64,000 nt of DNA from Mycobacterium persicum. Lineage in GTDB: Bacteria > Actinomycetota > Actinomycetes > Mycobacteriales > Mycobacteriaceae. Both the position numbers and the translations under genes were made by a program. This document shows positions 17,336-26,838 of this stretch, in pieces (position 1 is the stretch's first letter; each line of letters opens with the position of its first letter). The DNA lies in assembly GCF_002086675.1 (NCBI RefSeq), contig NZ_MVIF01000019.1, positions 1 to 64,000 of the forward strand, in the 5' to 3' direction. The notes beneath the pieces were generated by a model that saw only the letters and a program-made list of their open reading frames with translations, ran no database searches and was not told the origin of the DNA.

Positions 17336-18058
17336 GTGCACTACCGCTGGGAGCAGCTGGCCGCAAGCGTGTATCGCTGCCGGCTGCCGTTTTGCGACGT
17401 CACGGTCGGCCTGGTGGTGGGCCGCGGCACGGCGCTGCTGATCGACACCGGCACCACGCTGGCGGAAGCGGCCGCGGTCCGGGCCGACGTCGACCAGATC
17501 GCGCATTGCCGGGTGACGCATATTGTCTTGACTCACAAGCACTTTGACCACGTCCTGGGATCAGCGGGCTTCGCCGGCGCCCAGATATACGCCGCTCCCG
17601 AGGTGATCGACTATCTGTCGTCGGCGACCGATCGGCTGCGCGCCCATGCACTGCAATACGGCGCCGACGCGGCGCAGATCGACCGCGCGATCGCCGCCTT
17701 GCGGCCACCTGGGCGGGGTATCTACGACGCGGTCATCGATCTCGGCGGCCGCTGCGTCACGGTCACCCACCCGGGCGCCGGACACACCGCCGCGGATCTG
17801 GTGGTGGTGGTCCCGAGCGCAGCCGCCAGCGCCGAACCGGTCGTGGTCTTCACCGGCGACCTCGTCGAGGAGTCCGCTGATCCCTTTATCGACGCCGATT
17901 CCGATGTCGCGGCCTGGCCTGCGACGCTTGATCGGCTACTGGCACTCGGCGGACCCGAGGCCAGCTACGTCCCCGGCCACGGCAGCGTCGTCGACGCCGA
18001 GTTCGTCCGGCGTCAGCGGGATTGGTTGAACGAGCCGGCTCGCCGCGAGCCACACTGA
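17336..18058 (+). CDS. Metallo-beta-lactamase fold hydrolase (Rv1913-like)
   Basis: A 240-residue MBL-fold protein. The metal motif is VLTHKHFDHVLGSAGF (H-x-H-x-D-H, about residues 64-72). Other metal ligands are the His in HPGAGHTAADLVV (about 145-157), the Asp in VVFTGDLVEESADPF and the C-terminal His in YVPGHGSVVDA. This suggests a two-metal hydrolase of small esters, thioesters or lactones; the substrate is unknown. I chose the GTG at 17336, which starts just before the conserved first strand; a TTG at 17249 would add 29 residues overlapping the upstream promoter region. Corresponds to Rv1913. Confidence 0.87.
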   Translation: MHYRWEQLAASVYRCRLPFCDVTVGLVVGRGTALLIDTGTTLAEAAAVRADVDQIAHCRVTHIVLTHKHFDHVLGSAGFAGAQIYAAPEVIDYLSSATDRLRAHALQYGADAAQIDRAIAALRPPGRGIYDAVIDLGGRCVTVTHPGAGHTAADLVVVVPSAAASAEPVVVFTGDLVEESADPFIDADSDVAAWPATLDRLLALGGPEASYVPGHGSVVDAEFVRRQRDWLNEPARREPH

Positions 18059-18159
18059 CCTCGCGATCCCGGACGTGCCGGGCACCGGCCGCGCGGACTC
18101 GCCGCCGCGTCTCGGACCGGGTGGATAACCACCCGGTCAGCCGGTGAATTAACTGCCCA

Positions 18160-18216
18160 ATCCAGGGATACACTCTCTGCGTCAGCGGAATCGGGCGCAC
18201 AAAGGAGCGCAAGCCC
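18160..18216 (+). promoter_or_regulatory. Probable promoter and ribosome binding site of aceA
   Basis: The segment before isocitrate lyase contains a -10-like GATACACT at about 18166-18173 and a clear AAAGGAG ribosome binding site at about 18200-18206, eleven bases before the ATG. No confident -35 element or RamB/GlxR operator was recognised. Confidence 0.4.
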
Positions 18217-20517
18217 ATGGCTATCGCCGAAACGGACACTGCGGTCCGTACACCATTCGAGCAAGACTTCGACAAAGAGACAGCCGAGACGCAGCGATAC
18301 TTCGACAGCGCCCGCTTCACCGGCATCATCCGGCTCTACACTGCCCGGCAAGTCGTAGAACAGCGCGGCACAATCCCGGTCGACTACACCGTGGCCCGCA
18401 CCGCGGCGGCAGCTTTCTACCAGCGCCTGCGCGAGCTTTTCGCCGAACACAAGAGCATCACCACCTTCGGCCCCTACTCGCCGGGGCAGGCGGTGAGCAT
18501 GAAGCGTATGGGGATCGAGGCGATCTACCTCGGCGGATGGGCAACGTCAGCCAAGGGTTCCACCACCGAAGATCCCGGCCCAGACCTGGCCAGCTATCCG
18601 CTGAGCCAGGTGCCCGACGACGCCGCCGTTCTGGTGCGCGCACTGCTGACCGCCGACCGCAACCAGGAGTATCTGCGGCTGAACATGACCGAACAGCAGC
18701 GCGCCGCGGCCCCGGTGTACGACTTTCGGCCGTTCATCATCGCCGACGCCGACACCGGTCATGGCGGTGATCCGCACGTGCGCAACCTGGTCCGCCGTTT
18801 CGTCGAGGTCGGCGTGCCGGGCTACCACATCGAGGACCAGCGCCCCGGCACCAAGAAGTGCGGTCACCAGGGCGGCAAGGTATTGGTGCCGTCGGACGAA
18901 CAGATCAAGCGCCTCAACGCCGCCCGCTTCCAACTCGACGTCATGGGGGTGCCCGGCATCATCGTCGCGCGCACCGATGCCGAGGCGGCCAACCTGATCG
19001 ACAGCCGAGCCGACGAGCGTGACCAGCCGTTCCTGCTCGGCGCCACCAACCTCAACATTCCCTCGTACAAAGCGTGCTTCCTGGCGATGCTGCGACGCTT
19101 CTACGAGCTGGGCGTCAAAGAATTGAACGGCCACCTTCTCTACGCGCTCGCCGAGGGCGAGTACGCGACGGCCACCGCCTGGCTCGAGCGTCAAGGCATC
19201 ATGGGCGTCATCACCGATGCCGTCAACACCTGGCGCGAAAACGGCATGACGTCGATCGACGACCTCTTCGACCAGGTGGAGTCGCGGTTCGTGGCCGCCT
19301 GGGAGGACGACGCCGGGCTGATGACGTACGGCGAAGCCGTGGCCGATGTCCTCGCCTTCGGTGAGAGTGAAGGCGAATCCGTGGGCATGAGTCCCGAGGA
19401 ATGGCGGGCGTTCGCCAGTCGCGCCTCGCTCTACGCCGCACGGACAAAGGCCAAGGAGTTGGGCGCCGACCCGGGGTGGGACTGCGAGCTGGCCAAGACC
19501 CCGGAGGGGTACTACCAGGTCCGCGGTGGCATTCCGTATGCGATCGCCAAATCGCTGGCGGCCGCGCCGTTTGCCGACATCCTCTGGATGGAAACCAAGA
19601 CCGCCGATCTGGCCGATGCCCGCCAATTCGCCGAGGCGATCCACGCCGAGTTCCCCGACCAGATGCTGGCCTACAACCTTTCGCCGTCGTTCAACTGGGA
19701 CACCACCGGGATGACCGACGAGGAGATGAAGCAGTTCCCGGTGGAGCTCGGCAAGATGGGCTTCGTCTTCAACTTCATCACCTACGGCGGACACCAGATC
19801 GACGGCGTCGCGGCCGAGGAGTTCGCCACCTCGCTGCAGCAGGACGGCATGCTTGCGCTGGCCCGCCTGCAGCGCAAGATGCGCCTGGTCGAGTCGCCCT
19901 ACCGGACGCCGCAGACCCTGGTCGGCGGGCCGCGCAGCGACGCGGCACTGGCCGCCTCGTCCGGGCGCACCGCGACCACCAAGGCGATGGGCAAGGGCTC
20001 CACCCAGCACCAGCACCTGGTGCAGACCGAGGTGCCCAAGAAGCTGCTGGAGGAATGGCTGGCACTGTGGAGCGACCACTACCGGCTCGGTGAGAAGCTG
20101 CGGGTGCAATTGCGGCCCCGCCGCGCCGGCTCGGATGTGCTCGAACTCGGGATCTACGGCAACGACGACGAGCCGCTGGCCAACGTCGTCTTCGACCCCA
20201 TCAAGGACCGGCACGGCCGCAGCATCCTCACGGTGCGCGATCAAAACACCTTCGCCCAGAAGATGCGGCAGAAGCGGCTGATGACGTTGATCCACCTCTG
20301 GCTGGTCCACCGGTTCAAGGCCGACGCCGTCTACTACGTCACGCCGACCGAGGACAACCAGTATCAGACCTCAAAGATGAAGTCACACGGCATCTTCAGC
20401 GAGGTCAATCAAGACGTCGGCGAGATCATCGTCGCCGAGGTGAACAAGCCGCGTATCGAAGAACTGCTGGTGCCCGACCGCGTGGCGCTGCGGAAGTTGA
20501 TCACCAAGGAAGGGTAG
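18217..20517 (+). CDS. aceA: Isocitrate lyase, long form (ICL2)
   Basis: A 766-residue long-form isocitrate lyase, which splits isocitrate to glyoxylate and succinate (glyoxylate shunt) and in mycobacteria also acts as methylisocitrate lyase on propionate. The catalytic loop is [10 protein letters not shown], with the nucleophilic Cys at residue 215. Upstream are [13 protein letters not shown] (metal binding), and further on [11 protein letters not shown] and [17 protein letters not shown]. The long form has an extra C-terminal domain (about 600-766) that binds acetyl-CoA or propionyl-CoA as activator in ICL2. In M. tuberculosis H37Rv the gene is split into aceAa/aceAb (Rv1915/Rv1916); here it is one uninterrupted frame. 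Probably monocistronic. Confidence 0.96.
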   Translation: MAIAETDTAVRTPFEQDFDKETAETQRYFDSARFTGIIRLYTARQVVEQRGTIPVDYTVARTAAAAFYQRLRELFAEHKSITTFGPYSPGQAVSMKRMGIEAIYLGGWATSAKGSTTEDPGPDLASYPLSQVPDDAAVLVRALLTADRNQEYLRLNMTEQQRAAAPVYDFRPFIIADADTGHGGDPHVRNLVRRFVEVGVPGYHIEDQRPGTKKCGHQGGKVLVPSDEQIKRLNAARFQLDVMGVPGIIVARTDAEAANLIDSRADERDQPFLLGATNLNIPSYKACFLAMLRRFYELGVKELNGHLLYALAEGEYATATAWLERQGIMGVITDAVNTWRENGMTSIDDLFDQVESRFVAAWEDDAGLMTYGEAVADVLAFGESEGESVGMSPEEWRAFASRASLYAARTKAKELGADPGWDCELAKTPEGYYQVRGGIPYAIAKSLAAAPFADILWMETKTADLADARQFAEAIHAEFPDQMLAYNLSPSFNWDTTGMTDEEMKQFPVELGKMGFVFNFITYGGHQIDGVAAEEFATSLQQDGMLALARLQRKMRLVESPYRTPQTLVGGPRSDAALAASSGRTATTKAMGKGSTQHQHLVQTEVPKKLLEEWLALWSDHYRLGEKLRVQLRPRRAGSDVLELGIYGNDDEPLANVVFDPIKDRHGRSILTVRDQNTFAQKMRQKRLMTLIHLWLVHRFKADAVYYVTPTEDNQYQTSKMKSHGIFSEVNQDVGEIIVAEVNKPRIEELLVPDRVALRKLITKEG

Positions 20518-21027
20518 GACGCACGTCCGAACGGCTCCCCGACATCGATTGGCGGCCCGACACGGTGCCGATGTCGGACGTCAATCACTCAGGCAAACGG
20601 CGGGATTCACGCCGGCGCGCAGAGTTCGAATGGACGTTGCGCTGACGTCAATCTCAGTGAAAGGCGCGAATAATCGCGAATTGCGGGCGCGCGCCCGCTG
20701 CACGATTCGGTTCTCTCCGATCAGTGCACGACGTGATTTCGCGGCAGATCCCCCGCCGTCAGTGCCGTTGCCCGCCCGGCGCCGATAAACATTGGCAGCG
20801 TTGTCGTTTGCTATTTGCGGCTGGACTCCGCGGTTCGACGGCGCCGGCTCGACGCCTAGATCGTCCGCGCATCAGTTTCAAGTGGTGAAAACCGGCCACG
20901 GACCGACAGGCACGTGATTTCCGATATATTGACCCGCCATCCGTGGCGCCGAAGCGCATTCGTGACGAGTTTCCCATTGCCAATGACGGGGTATGGGACC
21001 TAACACCGGGCGACGAGAGGGGTTCTG
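20518..21027. other. Intergenic region without genes
   Basis: About 510 bp with no credible coding frame on either strand. It contains a perfect 16-bp palindrome, GCGGGCGCGCGCCCGC, at 20683-20698, which could be a transcription stop or a regulator site for the aceA/lipoprotein interval. In M. tuberculosis PPE genes (Rv1917c, Rv1918c) follow aceA; none is present here. Confidence 0.5.
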
Positions 21028-21438
21028 ATGAGAACTGAAGCCAGGACAGCGTTCGCGGTTTTGGGCGGGGGAGCCATGCTGGTCATGGCCGTTGCCTGTG
21101 GCGGCGGCAACAAAGGGCCAAGCAGCAGCACGACGCCGTCGACAACGACAACAACAACGACAACAACAACAACAACAGCCCCGGCCAGCGCGCCGCCGTC
21201 CGAAACGTCACCAGCACCGGGTGGTACGGGCGGACCCGGCGGCGGTGGCGGGGGTGTCCCGGGCGGGCCCACCGGCAGCGGCGGACCGGGCGGCGGTGGC
21301 GGCAGCATCCCGGGCGGGCCCACCGGCGGCGGTGGACCCGGTGGTGGGGGCGGCACCATTCCCGGTGTCGGCGGAGGCGGCGGCGGACCGGGTGGCGGAG
21401 GCGGCTGCATCGGCAACATCTGCGGCGGCTATCCGTGA
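21028..21438 (+). CDS. Low-complexity lipoprotein with Thr-rich and Gly-rich segments
   Basis: A 136-residue protein with a lipoprotein signal: MRTEARTAF, a hydrophobic core, then VMAVAC with the Cys at residue 24. After the Cys comes a Thr run encoded by ACA/ACG repeats (about residues 36-50), then Gly-Gly-Pro-Gly repeats with GGPTG units. It ends CIGNICGGYP, whose Cys pair could form a disulfide. The mature part looks like a surface spacer with no folded domain. The repeat-encoded sections are prone to length change, but because units are multiples of three the frame is kept. No family recognised. Confidence 0.7.
   Translation: MRTEARTAFAVLGGGAMLVMAVACGGGNKGPSSSTTPSTTTTTTTTTTTTAPASAPPSETSPAPGGTGGPGGGGGGVPGGPTGSGGPGGGGGSIPGGPTGGGGPGGGGGTIPGVGGGGGGPGGGGGCIGNICGGYP
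21142..21177 (+). repeat. Trinucleotide ACA/ACG microsatellite encoding polythreonine
   Basis: A run of ACA and ACG triplets inside the lipoprotein gene encodes consecutive Thr. Slipped-strand changes here would alter spacer length without frameshift. Confidence 0.8.
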
Positions 21439-21545
21439 TAAGCGCGCCGTCGTTGAATCCCGTCGCTGCCTAAGCTGAGTACACGGCTAAGACCGGTCGG
21501 CAACGGTTAAGGTTCGCCTCAGGCGGATCGCAAGGGAGCATCGAC

Positions 21546-22727
21546 ATGGCCAAGCTCAGGTTCGGATATTTCATCGCCCCGTTCCACCGCGCGGGCACCA
21601 ACCCAACACTGGCCTTGCAACGCGACCTGGAGTTCGTCGAACATCTCGACGCCCTCGGCTTCGATGAAGCATGGATCGGCGAGCATCACTCGGCGGGCAG
21701 CGAGATCATCAGCTCGCCCGAAATCTTCATCGCGGCCGCCGCGGAACGAACCAAACGGATCCGGCTCGGCACCGGGGTCATCTCACTGGCCTACCACAAC
21801 CCACTGTGGGTCGCCGACCGGTTGATGCTGCTGGATCACCTCACGCATGGCCGGGTGATCGGTGGTATGGGTCCGGGTTCGCTGCCCACGGATTCGTCCA
21901 TGATCGGGTTGACGCCCACCGACACCCGGGAGCTTCTGGAAACCAACCTCGACATCGTCGTCCGGCTGCTGGTGGGGGAGACCGTGACCGCCAAAACCGC
22001 CACGCACCAACTCTTCGACGCCAAGTTGCAGCTTGCGCCGTATTCCGAAGGCGGCATTCCGCTGGCGGTCGCCGCGGTCGCGTCGCCGACCGGCGCGCGG
22101 CTGGCCGGCAAGCACGGCATTGGGCTGTTGTCCATCGGTGCGACGCTGACCATCGAGGGGTTCAACGCGCTGTCCTATCACTGGGGCATCGTCGAGGAAC
22201 GCGCCGCGGCGTTCGGCACCCGGGTGGACCGCAAGGACTGGACGCTGGTAGGTCCCTTCCACCTCGCCGAGACCGACGAGCAGGCCCGTGCCGACGTGAA
22301 ATTCGGTATCGAGCCCTGGTTTCGGTATTTCCAGAAGGTCGCCGCCTTCCCGCAGATGACCATGGCGGGTGATCGGCTCGACGAAATGATCGACATGATC
22401 AACGAGAACGGCGCCGGCGTGATCGGCACGCCCGAGCGGGCGCGGGCGCAGGTGCAGCGGCTGTGGGAGCAGTCCGGCGGATTCGGCTGCATGCTGCAGA
22501 TGGGTCATGAGTGGGCCAACCCGGCGGCGACCCGACGCTCCGCCGAACTGTTCGCCGCCGAAGTGATGCCGCATTTCCAGGGCCAGGCGCAACCGACCCT
22601 CGACGCCGCCGCGCAGGCCGGCGAGGTGCGCGACGACCTCGCACGCACCCAGCTACAGGCGATCGAGCACATGACCAAGAAGTATCAAGACGAGGTCGGT
22701 TCGACCGCACCACCCGAAAGTCGTTGA
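21546..22727 (+). CDS. LLM-class flavin-dependent oxidoreductase (luciferase-like monooxygenase)
   Basis: A 393-residue TIM-barrel monooxygenase resembling the limonene/alkanal monooxygenase group. Family blocks are FDEAWIGEHHSAGSEIISSP (about 38-57), RLGTGVISLAYHNPLWVADR (about 75-94), RVIGGMGPGSLPTD (about 105-118) and GVIGTPERARAQVQRLWEQS (about 293-312). These enzymes use FMN supplied by a reductase to oxidise terpenes, ketones or other hydrophobic substrates. The ribosome binding site AAGGGAG is followed at nine bases by the ATG. I do not recall an exact M. tuberculosis counterpart at this locus. It ends 15 bp before the convergent Rv1919c-like gene. Confidence 0.9.
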   Translation: MAKLRFGYFIAPFHRAGTNPTLALQRDLEFVEHLDALGFDEAWIGEHHSAGSEIISSPEIFIAAAAERTKRIRLGTGVISLAYHNPLWVADRLMLLDHLTHGRVIGGMGPGSLPTDSSMIGLTPTDTRELLETNLDIVVRLLVGETVTAKTATHQLFDAKLQLAPYSEGGIPLAVAAVASPTGARLAGKHGIGLLSIGATLTIEGFNALSYHWGIVEERAAAFGTRVDRKDWTLVGPFHLAETDEQARADVKFGIEPWFRYFQKVAAFPQMTMAGDRLDEMIDMINENGAGVIGTPERARAQVQRLWEQSGGFGCMLQMGHEWANPAATRRSAELFAAEVMPHFQGQAQPTLDAAAQAGEVRDDLARTQLQAIEHMTKKYQDEVGSTAPPESR

Positions 22728-22742
22728 GCCAAGCCCACAATG

Positions 22743-23210
22743 CTACGGCGCGGTACCGGACTCGCGTTCGGCCGCCTTGACCAGCCGACCCGCGAAGAAC
22801 TTGACCGCGCCGCCCAGCGCCGCCCGCATCGCCGGTCCGCTTCCGCGGATTCCCTCGGTAAACGAGCCGCTCCAGCGGATATCGGTGCCGCCCGACGCAT
22901 TCGGCGTAAACACGACCTCCGCATGGTAGTCCTTGGCCGGTGTCGGGGGCGCGATCAGCCGGTAGGCGTGACGGCGATCCTGCTCGTACTCGACGGTCTC
23001 CTCCTGCGCCAGCACCGGCCACATGCCGACCTTGCGGACCGCTCCGACGCCGCCGGGCGCCGGATCACCTTGGCGCGCCCAACTCGATTGCAGGACGATG
23101 GGTTTGGCCCACGACGACCATCGACCACCGTCGGTCACGAGCCGGAACAGCGTCGCGGCCGGCGCGCTACTGGACTTGGTGACATCGAAGGAGAACTTCC
23201 GTCCCGCCAT
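22743..23210 (-). CDS. SRPBCC family protein (Rv1919c-like)
   Basis: A 155-residue protein with the SRPBCC fold pattern: KFSFDVTKSSSAPAATLFRL (first strand and helix), GGRWSSWAKPIV (loop before strand 2), GGTDIRWSGSFTEGIRG and a closing helix GGAVKFFAGRLVKAAERE. Size and position match Rv1919c. It likely binds a hydrophobic ligand in the cytoplasm; no catalytic residues can be pointed to. The ATG at 23210 is preferred over one seven codons earlier because GAAGG-like and purine-rich sequence precedes it poorly in either case and the fold begins immediately after. Confidence 0.82.
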   Translation of the reverse strand: MAGRKFSFDVTKSSSAPAATLFRLVTDGGRWSSWAKPIVLQSSWARQGDPAPGGVGAVRKVGMWPVLAQEETVEYEQDRRHAYRLIAPPTPAKDYHAEVVFTPNASGGTDIRWSGSFTEGIRGSGPAMRAALGGAVKFFAGRLVKAAERESGTAP

Positions 23211-23353
23211 ATCCGACTCCCGCCCCGACAACTGACCTGGCTGACGGGTACCCTACCGCGACACCGCCTGCGGACCAGCAGCGGACCGGCCTCGGGCAGT
23301 CGCAGGGCAGCGAAAACAATGCCGCGGCGGCGGCGCCGGGGCATACTCACGGT

Positions 23354-24178
23354 GTGCCGAACGCCGAAACTGTCTCAGTTCCAGCCGCGCTGTCCCAAGC
23401 TGACGTCGATGCGGCGCTACGACTGATGAAGCCGCTGCGAATACTGATCAAGCCCAAGGTCTATGGCATCGAGAATGTGCCGACCGAACGAGCGTTGCTG
23501 GTGGGTAACCACAACACGCTCGGCTTGGTCGACGCGCCGTTGCTGGCCGCCGAGCTCTGGGAGCGCGGCAGGTTGGTCCGATCCCTCGGAGACCACGCCC
23601 ACTTCAAGATTCCCGGGTGGCGCGACATGCTGACGCGGATGGGAGTCGTCGAAGGCACCCGCGAGATTGCCTCGGAGCTGATGCGTCGCGGCGAACTGGT
23701 CATGGTGTTTCCCGGCGGCGCCCGTGAGGTCAACAAGCGCCGCAACGAGCAATACAAGTTGGTCTGGAAGAACCGACTCGGGTTCGCGCGGTTGGCAATT
23801 CAGCACGGGTATCCGATCGTGCCGTTCGCTTCGGTGGGGGCCGAGCACGGCATCGATATCGTGCTCGACACCGATTCCCCCCTGCTGGCGCCGAGCCAGT
23901 TCCTGGCCGCCAAGCTGCTCGGCACCCCCGACGGCCCACCGCTGGTTCGGGGCGTGGGGCTGACCCCGGTACCGCGACCCGAGCGGCAGTACTACTGGTT
24001 CGGCGAGCCGATCGACACCACCGAGTTCGCCGGACACGAGGCCGACGACAACGCCGCCCGCAAGGTCCGCGAGCGTGCGGCCGCCGCGATCGAGGAGGGC
24101 ATCGAACTGATGCTCGCCGAGCGCGAAGCCGACCCGAACCGATCCCTGGTGGGCCGGCTCTTCCGTTCAGACGCTTGA
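23354..24178 (+). CDS. Acyltransferase, PlsC/DGAT-like (Rv1920-like)
   Basis: A 274-residue protein with lysophospholipid/diacylglycerol acyltransferase motifs: LLVGNHNTLGLVDAPLLAAE (motif I, the His-x-Asp region, about residues 49-68), GDHAHFKIPGWRDMLTRMG (motif II, about 79-97), ELVMVFPGGAREVNKRR (motif III, FPGG-R, about 115-131) and GYPIVPFASVGAEHG (motif IV). These enzymes move an acyl chain from acyl-CoA to a glycerol-type acceptor at the membrane. It resembles Rv1920 in position and size. The start is a GTG at 23354. The adjacent genes encode serine-esterase-type proteins, which suggests a lipid-metabolism neighbourhood. Confidence 0.88.
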   Translation: MPNAETVSVPAALSQADVDAALRLMKPLRILIKPKVYGIENVPTERALLVGNHNTLGLVDAPLLAAELWERGRLVRSLGDHAHFKIPGWRDMLTRMGVVEGTREIASELMRRGELVMVFPGGAREVNKRRNEQYKLVWKNRLGFARLAIQHGYPIVPFASVGAEHGIDIVLDTDSPLLAPSQFLAAKLLGTPDGPPLVRGVGLTPVPRPERQYYWFGEPIDTTEFAGHEADDNAARKVRERAAAAIEEGIELMLAEREADPNRSLVGRLFRSDA

Positions 24179-24314
24179 AATACCAAGCAGCCAAACCGAT
24201 TTCGATGGGTTTCAGCGGATCAATCCGTTCGCAGGCCCGTCGGACGCGGCGAGTCCGTGACGGCGATGACGAAGGGAACGTGAGTGGCCCGGCTTGACGA
24301 GCGGTCCCGCTGAG

Positions 24315-25484
24315 ATGTCGCCGTCTCCGTCGCACCGCGCGATTCCGGTCGAGCCCGCCAACAAGCGGGTACGTCGTGCCGGCAAGCGACTCGGATTGGG
24401 GCCACTGTTGGCGGTCGCGTTGCTGCTCGGTGGGTGTGCCGGCCCGCACACCGTCGTCAGTTCCTCGACCACCACCGCGACCAGCGCCGCCAACTCCGGC
24501 GTCAAGGTCCGCAGCCAGGCCCTGTTGGACGGCGCCGTCAACGCCGAGGAGCCGGGTTGCTCTGCTGCGGTGGGCGTAGAGGGGAAAGTGGTCTGGACGG
24601 GGGTTCGGGGTATCGCGGACCTGGCGACCGGCACCAAGATCACCGCCGACACCGTTTTCGACATCGGCTCGGTGTCCAAGCAGTTCACCGCTACCGCGAT
24701 CCTGTTGCTGGTCGATGCGGGACGACTGGCCCTGGGCGACCCGCTGGCCCAGTACGTTCCCGACCTACCGGACTGGGCCGCCACCGTGACGGTGGCCGAA
24801 CTGATGCACCAGACCAGCGGCATACCCGACTACATCGGGCTGCTCGAAGAACAGGGATATCAATCAACCGACCGGACTACCCAGGCGCAAGCGCTGCAAG
24901 CGTTGGCGGCGGCGCCGGAGCTGGGGTTTCGCCCGGGCGCCCACTTCGAGTACTCCAACTCCAACTACCTTCTGCTGGGGGAGATCGTCCGGCGGGTGTC
25001 GGGCCATCCGCTGCCGGAATTCCTGAGCACCGAGGTCTTCCAACCGCTCGGGCTGGCCATGGTGGTCGATCCGGTCGGCAAGATTGCCGATAAGGCCGTG
25101 TCGTATGACAAGGGCGACAACGGTTCCCAGTTCCGGGTGCTGGACTCGCCATGGGAACAGATCGGCGACGGGGCCATCCAGACCACGCCCAGCCAGCTCG
25201 TGCGATGGGCGGACAACTACCGAACCGGCACCGTGGGTGGCCCCAAACTGCTCGACGAGCAGCTGGCCGGGGCGGTGGAAACCGAGCCCGGCGGCGGCGA
25301 CCGCTACGGCGCAGGCATCTTCTCGCGGGCCGACGGCACGCTCGAACACAGCGGCAGCTGGGCGGGGTTCGTCACCGATTTCCGCGTCAGCAGCGACCGG
25401 CGGACCTCGGTGGCCGTCAGTTGCAACACCGAAAAGCAGGACCCCGAAACCATGGCCGACGCACTGGCGCGTCTGTGGATGTAG
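24315..25484 (+). CDS. Lipoprotein of the serine beta-lactamase/DD-peptidase-like esterase family (Rv1922-like)
   Basis: A 389-residue lipoprotein: basic N-terminus, hydrophobic core about 28-40, lipobox LLGGC with Cys at residue 41. The mature part is a class C-like beta-lactamase fold with S-x-x-K (GSVSKQF, Ser119/Lys122), Y-S-N (FEYSNSNYLLLGE) and H-S-G (LEHSGSWAGF) motifs, so the three active-site boxes are intact. Such proteins act as esterases or peptidases at the cell surface, not necessarily on beta-lactams. The ATG at 24315 is preferred over an upstream TTG because the signal peptide is then normal. Corresponds to Rv1922 and lies just before lipD. Confidence 0.88.
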   Translation: MSPSPSHRAIPVEPANKRVRRAGKRLGLGPLLAVALLLGGCAGPHTVVSSSTTTATSAANSGVKVRSQALLDGAVNAEEPGCSAAVGVEGKVVWTGVRGIADLATGTKITADTVFDIGSVSKQFTATAILLLVDAGRLALGDPLAQYVPDLPDWAATVTVAELMHQTSGIPDYIGLLEEQGYQSTDRTTQAQALQALAAAPELGFRPGAHFEYSNSNYLLLGEIVRRVSGHPLPEFLSTEVFQPLGLAMVVDPVGKIADKAVSYDKGDNGSQFRVLDSPWEQIGDGAIQTTPSQLVRWADNYRTGTVGGPKLLDEQLAGAVETEPGGGDRYGAGIFSRADGTLEHSGSWAGFVTDFRVSSDRRTSVAVSCNTEKQDPETMADALARLWM

Positions 25485-25559
25485 CTTCGGTCGATCTCTA
25501 TTTCAACCCGATGCATCATTCCCATGCGCCGCGCTCGCGGTAGGCATAATCATTCAGTT

Positions 25560-26831
25560 ATGGCGAAACCGTCCGTCTTGACCACCGACAATGGCCTGCC
25601 GTCCGGCGTGAAAGGCGCGTGCGATTCGCGATTCGCCGGACTCATCCGGGCGTTCAACGCGCTGTTTCCCGGCCGGATGTTCGGCGGCGGAGCGCTGGCG
25701 GTCTACATCGACGGTGTGCAGGTCGTGGACGTCTGGACCGGTTGGTCGGATCGGCGTGGCAAAGTGCCGTGGACGGCCGACACCGGGGCCATGGTGTTTT
25801 CGGCGACCAAGGGATTGGCCGCGACGGTCATCCACCGGCTGGTCGACCGCGGGCTGCTGTCCTACGACGTGCCGGTCGCTGAATATTGGCCGGAATTCGG
25901 AGCCAACGGCAAGTCCGAAGTCACGGTCAGCGACGTACTGCGGCACCGGGCCGGGTTGTCACACCTCAAGGGGGTGGGCAAGAAGGAAGTGCTGGACCAC
26001 CTCCTGATGGAGGACAAGCTTGCCGCGGCGCCACTGGACCACACCCACAAGAAGATGGCGTATCACGCGGTGACCTACGGATGGCTGCTTTCCGGTCTGG
26101 CCCGGGCGGTGACCGGCAAGGGAATGCGGGAGCTGTTCCGTGAAGAGCTCGCGCTCCCGCTCAACATCGACGGTCTGCATCTGGGCCGCCCGCCGGCCGA
26201 TTCGCCCACCACGGCGGCGCAGACGCTGTTACCCCAGGCGAATATCCCCACGCCGGTGCTCGACTTCGTCGCGCCGAAGGTCGCCGGGCTGTCGTTCTCC
26301 GGGCTGCTCGGATCGATCTACTTCCCGGGGATCATGTCGATGCTGCAGGGCGATATGCCGTTTCTCGACGGCGAGCTTCCCGCTGTCAACGGCGTGGTCA
26401 CCGCGCGTGGGCTGGCCAAGGTGTACGGGGCGATCGCCAACGACGGCGTGATCGACGGGACGCGACTGCTGTCCTCCGAGTTGGTCAGCGAACTGCGCGG
26501 AAAGCCCAATCTGACACCGGATCTGAACCTGGGGATTCCGTTCACCTATCACCACGGCTACCAGTCGTCGCCGGTGCCGGGGTTACTGCCGGGATACGGC
26601 CACATCGGTCTGGGCGGAACGCTTGGCTGGGCCGACCCGGACACTGGCAGCTCGTTCGGCTACGTGCACAACCGCCTGCTGACACTGCTGTTGTTCGATG
26701 TCGGATCCTTCGCCGGGCTGGCGCCGCTGCTGAGCAGCGCCATCTCGGCCGCGCGTCGCGCCGGGCCGCTCGAGGTGCCCCATCTGGGTGCGCCCTACCG
26801 AGAGGCCGACGAGCAAGAGCCCGCGTCCTAG
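25560..26831 (+). CDS. lipD: Serine esterase/lipase of the beta-lactamase family (LipD)
   Basis: A 423-residue protein with class C beta-lactamase-type motifs: S-x-x-K in VFSATKGLAA (Ser81/Lys84), a YHAVTYGWLLSGL block with the Tyr general base (about residues 163-175), and GHIGLGGTLGWADP near residue 345 in place of the H-x-G box. It matches the LipD (Rv1923, about 446 aa) family, described as a lipase/esterase. No signal peptide is visible. The start at ATG 25560 lacks a clear ribosome binding site. It follows the Rv1922-like lipoprotein on the same strand by 75 bp and is convergent with the 767-residue gene. Confidence 0.9.
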   Translation: MAKPSVLTTDNGLPSGVKGACDSRFAGLIRAFNALFPGRMFGGGALAVYIDGVQVVDVWTGWSDRRGKVPWTADTGAMVFSATKGLAATVIHRLVDRGLLSYDVPVAEYWPEFGANGKSEVTVSDVLRHRAGLSHLKGVGKKEVLDHLLMEDKLAAAPLDHTHKKMAYHAVTYGWLLSGLARAVTGKGMRELFREELALPLNIDGLHLGRPPADSPTTAAQTLLPQANIPTPVLDFVAPKVAGLSFSGLLGSIYFPGIMSMLQGDMPFLDGELPAVNGVVTARGLAKVYGAIANDGVIDGTRLLSSELVSELRGKPNLTPDLNLGIPFTYHHGYQSSPVPGLLPGYGHIGLGGTLGWADPDTGSSFGYVHNRLLTLLLFDVGSFAGLAPLLSSAISAARRAGPLEVPHLGAPYREADEQEPAS

Positions 26832-26838
26832 CGGCTCG

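Noticed and set aside
18547..20310. 587-codon open frame antisense to isocitrate lyase
   Set aside because: High-GC third positions keep the opposite strand open. The composition (His, Arg, Val, Gly rich) is that of a shadow frame and there is no recognisable domain.
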